A stretch of 12,370 nt of DNA from an uncultured Clostridia bacterium (GTDB taxonomy: Bacteria; Bacillota; Clostridia; TANB77; UBA1234), in contig CANQLS010000026.1 of the NCBI GenBank assembly GCA_947624765.1, positions 1 through 12,370 of the forward strand, written 5' to 3'. This document shows positions 6,244 through 12,370 of this stretch, one piece after another. The position numbers were made by a program, and so were the translations under genes. The notes beneath the pieces are model-generated. The model saw only the letters and a list, made by a program, of their open reading frames with translations. It was not told where the DNA came from and did no database searches. Every line of letters starts with the position of its first letter. The stretch's first letter is position 1.

Positions 6244-8232
6244 ATGCGAAAAATAAAATGGAATGAAATATTTGTACCTAAATATAGAATTTATTTAACT
6301 ATTATATTACTTATTTTAATAGGGGCTTCTATTTTAATGCCAAAATTAATACCTACTGCAGTAGTTATTTATATAGCAGTTTTATTATTTACTTATCGCA
6401 AAAATTTAAATATGCGTGAAAGAGTTATAAAGCATTTAAATAGTTTTATATTAAAATTAAATACAGATGAATCAATTCTGGAATTCCCAATACCATCTAC
6501 TATTGTTACATCTACTGGAGATATTTTGTGGAGCAATACAGGTTTTGAGAATTTGTTTAAAGGCATTAATAAAGAAAAATATATTGAAAATATTATTAAA
6601 GAGTTAGATGAAGAATATGATAGCAAATTTTCTGCTGTTGATAAAGAAATTAGCATTCATGATAAACATTATCGTTTATTAGGAAATTTAATAAATTTGA
6701 AAAGAAAAGGTATGCGAGAACCTGTTATAATGCTTTATTTTATTGATAGAACTGATTATTATCGATTATACCGTATGTACGAAGATTCTAAAGATTGTGT
6801 AGGATTAATTGTAATTGATAACTATGATGAAGTTATTAGTGATATGGTAGATACTGAACGTCCTCAATTACTTGCTGTTGTTGAAAAACAATTGAGAGAA
6901 TGGTTTGCATTTACAGGAGGAATTTTTACAAAATTAGATAGAAATCGTTTCTTAATTGTGTTTGAAAAGAAATTTATGAAAGCCTTTACTGATTCGAAGT
7001 TTGAGATATTAGACTCGATTAAAGAAATTACATATAGCAATAAAATTCCAGTAACACTTAGTATTGGAATTATTGTAGACGATGGAACAAAAGCCGAGAA
7101 ATTTCAAAATGCTATTTCAGCTATTGATATTGCACTTGGTAGAGGCGGTGATCAGGCAGTTGTTAAGCAAAATAATAAATATGAATTTTTTGGCGGTAAG
7201 TCAAAAGAGATTGAAAAAAGAACGAGGGTAAAAGCTAGAGTAGTTGCTCAAGCTTTACAAGAATTAATACAAGAGTCTAAGAATGTTATTATAATGGGAC
7301 ATAAGAATATGGATGCTGATGCACTAGGTTCAGCTATTGGAATTTATCGAATTGCAAAAACATTAAATAAAGATGCATATATTGTTTTTAATCATACTGG
7401 AATTGCAATTGATGGTTTAATGAAGAAACTAGGTAAACAATATGCTGATGTATTTACTACCACAGAGACGGTATTATCTAAGATAACTGATAAAACGTTG
7501 CTTGTAGTTGTAGATACTCATAAAAAAGATTTTGTTGAAGCACCAGAATTATTAGACAGAGTTAATAAAATTGTACTTATTGATCATCATCGAAAAAGTA
7601 CAGAGGCTATTGAGGATGCTACACTTACATTCCATGAGGTTTATGCCTCTTCTACTTCTGAATTGGTAACAGAGATTTTGCAATATGTAGAAGAAAAATT
7701 CGAATTACCAGTAGTAGAGGCAGAATGTTTGTATGCTGGTATTTTAACAGATACAAAGAACTTTATGTATAAAACAGGAGTAAGAACATTTGAGGCAGCA
7801 GCTTACTTAAAAAAGATTGGCGTAGATGTTGCTGCAATTAAGAAAATGTTTCAAAATGATGTAGATACATATGTTGCAATAGCAGATGTAATACGAAATT
7901 CTGAAATTGTTCATAACAATATTGCTATAGCTATTTGTGCAAATGAGATAGAAAATCAGGCACAAATTGCTGCACAAGCAGCTGACGAATTGCTAAATTT
8001 GAATGGTATTGAAACATCTTTTGTACTAGTAAATATGGGTGATTATATTAATATTAGTGGTCGCTCTAATGGTAGTTTGAACGTACAAATGGTATTAGAA
8101 AAATTGGGTGGTGGAGGTCATATGATGATTGCTGGTGCCCAAGTAGGAAATACTACGTTAGAGGATGCTAAAAAAATGTTACTTGTTGCTATTGATGAAG
8201 TACTTGATGATTCGACAAATACACAAAACTAA
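6244..8232 (+). CDS. gdpP: Cyclic-di-AMP phosphodiesterase GdpP (membrane DHH-DHHA1 protein)
   Basis: GdpP (YybT) hydrolyses cyclic di-AMP to pApA and so influences cell-wall and potassium homeostasis. From ATG 6244 the protein has 662 residues, the usual family length. Two membrane segments occupy about residues 12-50. A degenerate PAS-like domain follows (about 65-150), then a degenerate GGDEF domain in which DRNRF (232-236) stands where GGDEF would be, so no cyclase activity is expected. The DHH catalytic domain has HKNMDAD with His353, Asp357 and Asp359, then VVVDTH with Asp424, then DHH at 447-449. The DHHA1 domain contains GGGGH at 622-626. All metal-binding residues are intact. The order gdpP-rplI-dnaB is conserved in Bacillota. 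A strong promoter lies immediately upstream. Confidence 0.96.
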   Translation: MRKIKWNEIFVPKYRIYLTIILLILIGASILMPKLIPTAVVIYIAVLLFTYRKNLNMRERVIKHLNSFILKLNTDESILEFPIPSTIVTSTGDILWSNTGFENLFKGINKEKYIENIIKELDEEYDSKFSAVDKEISIHDKHYRLLGNLINLKRKGMREPVIMLYFIDRTDYYRLYRMYEDSKDCVGLIVIDNYDEVISDMVDTERPQLLAVVEKQLREWFAFTGGIFTKLDRNRFLIVFEKKFMKAFTDSKFEILDSIKEITYSNKIPVTLSIGIIVDDGTKAEKFQNAISAIDIALGRGGDQAVVKQNNKYEFFGGKSKEIEKRTRVKARVVAQALQELIQESKNVIIMGHKNMDADALGSAIGIYRIAKTLNKDAYIVFNHTGIAIDGLMKKLGKQYADVFTTTETVLSKITDKTLLVVVDTHKKDFVEAPELLDRVNKIVLIDHHRKSTEAIEDATLTFHEVYASSTSELVTEILQYVEEKFELPVVEAECLYAGILTDTKNFMYKTGVRTFEAAAYLKKIGVDVAAIKKMFQNDVDTYVAIADVIRNSEIVHNNIAIAICANEIENQAQIAAQAADELLNLNGIETSFVLVNMGDYINISGRSNGSLNVQMVLEKLGGGGHMMIAGAQVGNTTLEDAKKMLLVAIDEVLDDSTNTQN

Positions 8233-8233
8233 T

Positions 8234-8273
8234 TGAAGGTAGAAAGTATTATACAATTTAGTTTGTGCCTTCA
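8234..8273 (+). promoter_or_regulatory. Possible stem-loop in the rplI leader
   Basis: In RNA, TGAAGGTA (8234-8241) pairs with TGCCTTCA (8266-8273) using one wobble, then three more pairs follow after a single mismatch (8243-8245 with 8262-8264). The loop is about 16 bases. It fills the gap between the gdpP stop and the rplI Shine-Dalgarno site and has no T run after it, so it is not a typical terminator. Whether it regulates rplI is unknown. Confidence 0.3.
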
Positions 8274-8293
8274 TAGAAAGGAAGGATATAAGT

Positions 8294-8737
8294 ATGAAAG
8301 TAATTCTAATGCAAGATATCAAATCTGTTGGGAAAAAAGGTCAAATTTTAAATGCTGCAGATGGATATGCAAGAAATTATTTATTACCAAAGAAATTAGC
8401 AGTAATTGCAGATGCTACTAATTTGAATGAATTAAAGACAAAACAAGAGGCTAATAAATACAAAAAAGATATGAGTATGGCAAGCGCAAAAGAATTATCC
8501 GAAAAAATGAAAAATTATGAACTTACATTTAAAATTAAAGCTGGAGAAAATGGAAAAACATTTGGTAGTGTTACTGCTAAAGATATTGCAGATGAATTGA
8601 ATAAAAAATATTTTGTAGAAGTAGATAAGAAGAAAATAGGATTGACAGAAGCAATTAAAAATCTAGGTATTTATCATGTTGAAATTAAACTTTTTGAAGG
8701 AATATCAGGAACAATTAAAGTAATTGTTGAAAGTTAA
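8294..8737 (+). CDS. rplI: 50S ribosomal protein bL9
   Basis: bL9 is a two-domain protein of the large ribosomal subunit that binds 23S rRNA near the L1 stalk base. The 147-residue product matches the family length. The N-terminal RNA-binding domain shows the signature GKKGQILNAADGYARNYLLPKKLA at about residues 13-36, given here by its key residues Gly13, Gly16, Gly24, Tyr25, Arg27 and Asn28. A Lys/Glu-rich connecting helix (about 42-75) follows, then the C-terminal domain with GKTFGSVTAKDI. The Shine-Dalgarno site AAAGGAAGG (8277-8285) is eight bases before ATG 8294. The stop codon TAA 8735-8737 overlaps the Shine-Dalgarno site of dnaB, consistent with coupled translation. Confidence 0.97.
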   Translation: MKVILMQDIKSVGKKGQILNAADGYARNYLLPKKLAVIADATNLNELKTKQEANKYKKDMSMASAKELSEKMKNYELTFKIKAGENGKTFGSVTAKDIADELNKKYFVEVDKKKIGLTEAIKNLGIYHVEIKLFEGISGTIKVIVES

Positions 8738-8749
8738 GGAGAAACTTAT

Positions 8750-10084
8750 ATGGAAAATATAATAAGCCGTGTGCCACCAAATGATGTGCAAGCGGAACAA
8801 GCTGTATTAGGTGCTATGCTTGTAGATAAAGATGCAGTTTTAACGGTAGTTGAAATACTTAAACCGGAAGATTTTTATCGTACAGAGCATGCGGAAATAT
8901 ATAGTGCTATTTTAGATTTGTATGAAAAAAATAAAGTTATTGATTTTTTAACAGTAAAGGATCAATTAAGCGTTCGTGGTAAATATGATGTAGTAACTGG
9001 TTTTGAATATTTAGTATCACTTAATAATCCGATGTATGCAATTTCTAATGTGGAAAATTATGCTAAAATAGTTGAAGAAAAATCTATATTAAGAAAGTTA
9101 ATTAAGGCTTCAAATGAAATTAGTAATACAAGTTATGAGGCAACTCAAGAAGTTTCGTCTATTATGGAAGATGCTGAGAAAAGAATTTTTGATATTGCTC
9201 AAAAGAAAAGTACTAAAAGTTATAGTTTAATTAAAGATGTATTAGTAGATACATTTGACCATTTGGAAGTACTTGCAACTAGTGAGGGAGAGATTGTAGG
9301 AACGCCTAGTGGATTTACAGATTTAGATGCAAAAACATTGGGCTTTATGCCAGGACAATTAATTGTTTTAGCTGCAAGGCCAGCAATGGGTAAATCAGCA
9401 TTTGCTTTAAATGTAGCAACGAATGCTGCTGTAAGAGCTGGAAAGCCAATTGTATATTTTAGTCTTGAAATGACTAAAGATGAATTAGTTAATAGAATTT
9501 TAGCAAGTGAAGCGATGGTGGATAGTATAAAAATTAGAAGCGGAAAGTTAGATGATAATGATTGGATTAGTTTAACAAATACCGCTGGGACATTATCAGA
9601 AGCTAAAATATTTTTAGATGATTCTTCAGGATATACACCAATAGAATTAAGAGCTAAATGCAGAAAAATGAAAATGGAGTATGATATTGGGCTTATTGTG
9701 ATTGATTATTTGCAATTAATGGAATCTAGCAAGGTTAATAGCAGTAGGCAAGCTGATATTTCAGAAATTAGTCGTTCTTTAAAGGTGTTGGCAAGAGAAA
9801 TTGGTGTGCCTATTATAGCTTTATCACAACTTAGTCGTGCACCAGAGCAAAGACTTGATCATAGGCCAATGCTTAGTGATTTAAGAGAATCTGGTTCTAT
9901 TGAACAGGATGCTGATATGGTTATGTTTTTGTATCGTGATGATTATTATAATCCTGATACGGAAAAGAAAAACGTGGCTGAGGTAATACTTGCTAAAAAC
10001 AGAGGAGGTTCTACTGGAACTGTAGAACTTTTATGGTTAGGACAATATACAAAGTTTGTAAACTTGGATAAATATAGGTCATAA
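8750..10084 (+). CDS. dnaB: Replicative DNA helicase DnaB (DnaC in Bacillus)
   Basis: This hexameric 5'-3' helicase unwinds DNA at the replication fork and interacts with primase and the helicase loader. The 444-residue product has an N-terminal helical domain opening with RVPPNDVQAEQAVLGAMLVD (about 6-25) and a linker near 150-175. The RecA-like motor has Walker A ARPAMGKS at 209-216, Walker B with Asp319 (IVIDYLQLM), SRSLKVLAREI and LSQLSRAPEQR. An arginine-finger region KNRGGSTGTV is present with Arg418. No intein or insertion interrupts it. AAGGAGA (8736-8742) is seven bases before the ATG and overlaps the rplI stop. tilS starts 12 bases after its stop. Confidence 0.97.
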   Translation: MENIISRVPPNDVQAEQAVLGAMLVDKDAVLTVVEILKPEDFYRTEHAEIYSAILDLYEKNKVIDFLTVKDQLSVRGKYDVVTGFEYLVSLNNPMYAISNVENYAKIVEEKSILRKLIKASNEISNTSYEATQEVSSIMEDAEKRIFDIAQKKSTKSYSLIKDVLVDTFDHLEVLATSEGEIVGTPSGFTDLDAKTLGFMPGQLIVLAARPAMGKSAFALNVATNAAVRAGKPIVYFSLEMTKDELVNRILASEAMVDSIKIRSGKLDDNDWISLTNTAGTLSEAKIFLDDSSGYTPIELRAKCRKMKMEYDIGLIVIDYLQLMESSKVNSSRQADISEISRSLKVLAREIGVPIIALSQLSRAPEQRLDHRPMLSDLRESGSIEQDADMVMFLYRDDYYNPDTEKKNVAEVILAKNRGGSTGTVELLWLGQYTKFVNLDKYRS

Positions 10085-10096
10085 GAAGGTAATAAT

Positions 10097-11059
10097 ATGT
10101 ATGACAAAGTAGTAGAAACGATTAGAAAACATAATTTAATAGAAATGAATGATAAAATTTTAGTAGCAGTTTCTGGAGGACCAGATTCTATGGCTTTGCT
10201 TCATATATTACAAAAAGCAGGATATAATATCTGTGTAGCACATTTAAATCACGGGTTACGTGAAAATGCAAATTTAGAAGAAGAGTATGTGAAAAAATAT
10301 TGTGAAGAAAAAAATATTCCTTTTTTTTCAAAAAAGGTTCATTTAAAAGAATGCTTGGATGGTATGGGAATTGAAGAAGCTGGTAGAAAAGCAAGATATG
10401 ATTTCTTTGATGAAATATCTAAAAAAGAGAATTGTACGAAGATTGCAACTGCACATAATAGTAATGATAATGCTGAAACAGTGTTAATGAATATAATGCG
10501 AGGTACAGGGTTAAAAGGATTAGTTGGAATTAAAGTAAAGCAGGGAAAAATTATTCGTCCTCTTATAGAAGTAAGTAGAAAAGAAATTGAAGATTATTGT
10601 AAAAAAAATCAAATTAACCCTAAACATGATGAGTCAAATGACGAATTATTTTATACTAGAAATAAAATCAGATTACAATTAATTCCGTATATTGAGGAAA
10701 ATATAAATAGCAATATCCTAAGTAATATTAATCGTATGTCGCAGATTATATCTGAAGAAGAAAACTTTTTAGAGAGAGAAACTGAAAATGCTTTTGAAGA
10801 ATGTTTTATAGAATCAGATGAAAAACTTTTGGTATGTAATTTAAAAATTTTTAATAAACTAGATATTGTAATTCGTAGAAGATTAATTTTGAAATTTATA
10901 ATAAAAATACTAGGAAATGCAAAAGATATAGAAAAAGTACATGTTGACGATATTGTAAAATTGTGCGAAAATAATGTAGGTGGAAAATTTTTGACACCTA
11001 ATAAATATATTAAAGTATCTGTTGGAAAAGGTAAAATTAAATTTGAAAAAATAGGATAA
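10097..11059 (+). CDS. tilS: tRNA(Ile)-lysidine synthetase TilS, short form
   Basis: TilS uses ATP and lysine to convert C34 of the CAU-anticodon tRNA-Ile to lysidine, which changes decoding from AUG to AUA. The 320-residue product starts with the N-type ATP pyrophosphatase fold: PP-loop SGGPDS at 26-31, then HLNHGLREN, then AHNSNDNAETVLMN and RGTGLKGLVGI. A helical substrate-binding domain follows (about 200-300). It ends at NNVGGKFLTPNKYIKV plus a few residues. The separate C-terminal domain of the longer enzymes of E. coli and B. subtilis (over 400 residues) is missing. No coding remnant remains downstream, because ftsH begins ten bases later. Short TilS forms are known, for example in Aquifex, so it is probably functional. 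AAGAAGG (10083-10089) overlaps the dnaB stop. The gene contains T8 (10321-10328) and A8 (10601-10608) runs. Confidence 0.93.
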   Translation: MYDKVVETIRKHNLIEMNDKILVAVSGGPDSMALLHILQKAGYNICVAHLNHGLRENANLEEEYVKKYCEEKNIPFFSKKVHLKECLDGMGIEEAGRKARYDFFDEISKKENCTKIATAHNSNDNAETVLMNIMRGTGLKGLVGIKVKQGKIIRPLIEVSRKEIEDYCKKNQINPKHDESNDELFYTRNKIRLQLIPYIEENINSNILSNINRMSQIISEEENFLERETENAFEECFIESDEKLLVCNLKIFNKLDIVIRRRLILKFIIKILGNAKDIEKVHVDDIVKLCENNVGGKFLTPNKYIKVSVGKGKIKFEKIG

Positions 11060-11064
11060 GGAGG
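11058..11064 (+). promoter_or_regulatory. Ribosome binding site of ftsH overlapping the tilS stop
   Basis: AAGGAGG begins within the tilS TAA stop and ends five bases before ATG 11070. This tight junction implies co-transcription of tilS and ftsH and leaves no room for a gene between them. Confidence 0.8.
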
Positions 11065-11069
11065 ATTTC

Positions 11070-12370
11070 ATGAAAAAATCATTTAGAGGAATAGCACCAC
11101 TAATTATATCAGTTATATTAGTATTTTTTGTTGCTGCAATAGTAGCTGAAAAAGGAGAAAATAGTGAATTAGCATATTCAGATTTAATAACAAATATTGA
11201 ACAGAATAATGTGGATTCTATTACATTATCAAGTGAAGGAAGTAGTGCTACTGTTAAGCTTAAAAACGTGCGAGAAGAAAAGAGGGTAAATATACCAGAC
11301 AGAAATGCATTTATGCTTTCTATTCAAGATGAAATAACAAACAAGAAAATTACTTTTAAAGAAGAATCGCCTTCTACTTGGTTAAAATTATTAGATTATA
11401 TTACACCAATTAGTATAGTAATTTTATTTATACTATTTTGGGTATTTATGCTACAGACTATGAATGGTGGTAAAGGAGCTATGTCTTTTACTAGAAATCG
11501 TGCTAGATTAAATAATCCTGAAGATAAAAATAAAGTAACTTTCAAAGATGTTGCTGGACTTACAGAAGAAAGAGAAGAGTTACAAGAAATTGTAGAATTC
11601 TTAAAATATCCAAAGAAATTTACAGAAATGGGAGCTAGAATTCCTAAAGGAGTACTTTTAGTTGGCCAGCCAGGTACTGGAAAAACACTATTAGCAAAAG
11701 CAGTTGCTGGTGAAGCTGGTGTACCATTTTATACTATAAGTGGTTCAGATTTCGTAGAAATGTATGTAGGTGTTGGTGCATCCAGAGTGAGAGGCTTATT
11801 TGAAGAAGCAAAGGCAAAAGCTCCTTGCATAGTTTTTATCGATGAAATTGATGCCGTAGGTCGTCAGAGAGGTGCAGGACTTGGCGGTGGACATGATGAA
11901 AGAGAGCAAACATTAAATCAATTATTAGTTGAAATGGATGGATTTGGAACAAATTCAGGTGTTATTGTATTAGCCGCTACAAATAGACCAGATATTTTGG
12001 ATCCAGCTTTATTAAGACCAGGACGTTTTGATAGACAAATAGTTGTTCCAGCACCAGATGTAAAAGCTAGAGAAGAAATTTTGACTTTATATGCTAAAAA
12101 GAAAAAATTATCTGGCGAAATTGATATTGGTGTATTAGCTAAAAATACAGCAGGATTTACGGGTGCTGATTTAGAGAATATGATGAACGAAGCTGCTCTT
12201 TTAGCTGCTAGAAAAGATAAGCAATCTATTACAATGCAAGATTTAGAAGATGCTATGGTAAAGGTATTGATGGGACCAGAAAAGAGAAGTAAAGTTATTT
12301 CAGAAAAAGATAAAAAATTAGTTGCTTATCATGAGGGCGGTCATGCGGTAGTAAGTAGATTTTTAGAGCA
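11070..12370 (+). CDS. ftsH: ATP-dependent zinc metalloprotease FtsH (partial, runs off the right edge)
   Basis: FtsH is a membrane-anchored AAA+ protease that degrades misfolded membrane proteins and selected cytosolic regulators. The window holds the first 433 codons. Visible parts are an N-terminal membrane segment (about 7-27), an extracytoplasmic domain, and a second membrane segment (about 113-130). The AAA+ module has Walker A GQPGTGKT at 199-206 and Walker B with Asp258-Glu259 (IVFIDEID). The pore motif Phe-Val-Glu-Met-Tyr-Val-Gly and the second region of homology NRPDILDPALLRPGRFDRQ are present. The zinc-binding HEGGH at 421-425 opens the peptidase domain, most of which lies outside the window. 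Gln at the second Walker A position replaces the common Pro but keeps the GxxxxGKT pattern. The start is fixed by AAGGAGG at 11058-11064. Confidence 0.97.
   Translation, partial: MKKSFRGIAPLIISVILVFFVAAIVAEKGENSELAYSDLITNIEQNNVDSITLSSEGSSATVKLKNVREEKRVNIPDRNAFMLSIQDEITNKKITFKEESPSTWLKLLDYITPISIVILFILFWVFMLQTMNGGKGAMSFTRNRARLNNPEDKNKVTFKDVAGLTEEREELQEIVEFLKYPKKFTEMGARIPKGVLLVGQPGTGKTLLAKAVAGEAGVPFYTISGSDFVEMYVGVGASRVRGLFEEAKAKAPCIVFIDEIDAVGRQRGAGLGGGHDEREQTLNQLLVEMDGFGTNSGVIVLAATNRPDILDPALLRPGRFDRQIVVPAPDVKAREEILTLYAKKKKLSGEIDIGVLAKNTAGFTGADLENMMNEAALLAARKDKQSITMQDLEDAMVKVLMGPEKRSKVISEKDKKLVAYHEGGHAVVSRFLE

Noticed and set aside
6393..6656. Minus-strand open frame opposite gdpP
   Set aside because: It is antisense to the linker/PAS region of gdpP and has low-complexity content and no family match.
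8233..8421. Short + strand frame starting right after gdpP and overlapping rplI
   Set aside because: Most of it is rplI read in another frame. It starts at TTG without a ribosome binding site, and rplI itself is unmistakable.
10188..10394. Minus-strand open frame opposite tilS
   Set aside because: It is antisense to the tilS PP-loop domain and has no supporting signal.
10991..11013. TTGACA with TATATT near the tilS 3' end as an ftsH promoter
   Set aside because: The spacing between the boxes is only about nine bases, and no -10 occurs at 16-18 bases. Read-through from upstream is more likely.
1..12370. CRISPR array, tRNA or rRNA gene, phage or insertion sequence, toxin-antitoxin or defence system
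   Set aside because: Reading both strands showed no regularly spaced repeats, no cloverleaf-like gap sequence, and no transposase, integrase or defence domains. The gaps are too short to hide them.

Overview
The window is a gene-dense, low-GC stretch (roughly 30% GC by eye) in which every supported gene lies on the + strand. AT-rich codon use, strong AGGAGG-type Shine-Dalgarno sites, the order tig-clpP-clpX and the order gdpP-rplI-dnaB all point to a Bacillota chromosome, most likely a member of the Clostridia. I cannot name the species. This is core housekeeping DNA: I see no phage genes, transposase, CRISPR array, tRNA or rRNA. The longest gene-free gap is about 120 bases.

Layout. Positions 1-26 hold a hairpin that may terminate an upstream gene. 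Positions 43-2465 carry a compact trio: an M50-type membrane metalloprotease, tsaD (tRNA t6A modification) and a metallophosphoesterase that overlaps the tsaD stop by one base. A clear sigma-A-type promoter at 2515-2543 then starts the protein quality-control block: tig (trigger factor), clpP and clpX. A perfect 37-bp AT-rich palindrome separates clpP from clpX, and a GTAGGGTGCG hairpin follows clpX. Next is a small DUF951 gene whose reading frame is broken by one extra base (6017-6212). Its 3' end contains a near-consensus promoter (TTGACA, 17 bp, TACAAT) for the second block: gdpP (c-di-AMP phosphodiesterase), rplI (ribosomal protein bL9), dnaB (replicative helicase), tilS (tRNA-Ile lysidine synthetase) and ftsH, which runs off the right edge. 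From dnaB onward each Shine-Dalgarno site touches or overlaps the preceding stop codon, so this block looks like an operon.

Functional themes are protein folding and turnover (trigger factor, ClpXP, FtsH, the M50 protease), tRNA modification (TsaD, TilS), second-messenger control (GdpP) and replication/translation (DnaB, bL9).

I found no convincing new biological system. The points most worth a second look are the DUF951 frameshift, the gdpP promoter embedded in that broken gene with a very short leader, the two kinds of palindromic element in the gaps, and a tilS-ftsH junction in which tilS is short and the usual hpt gene is missing.
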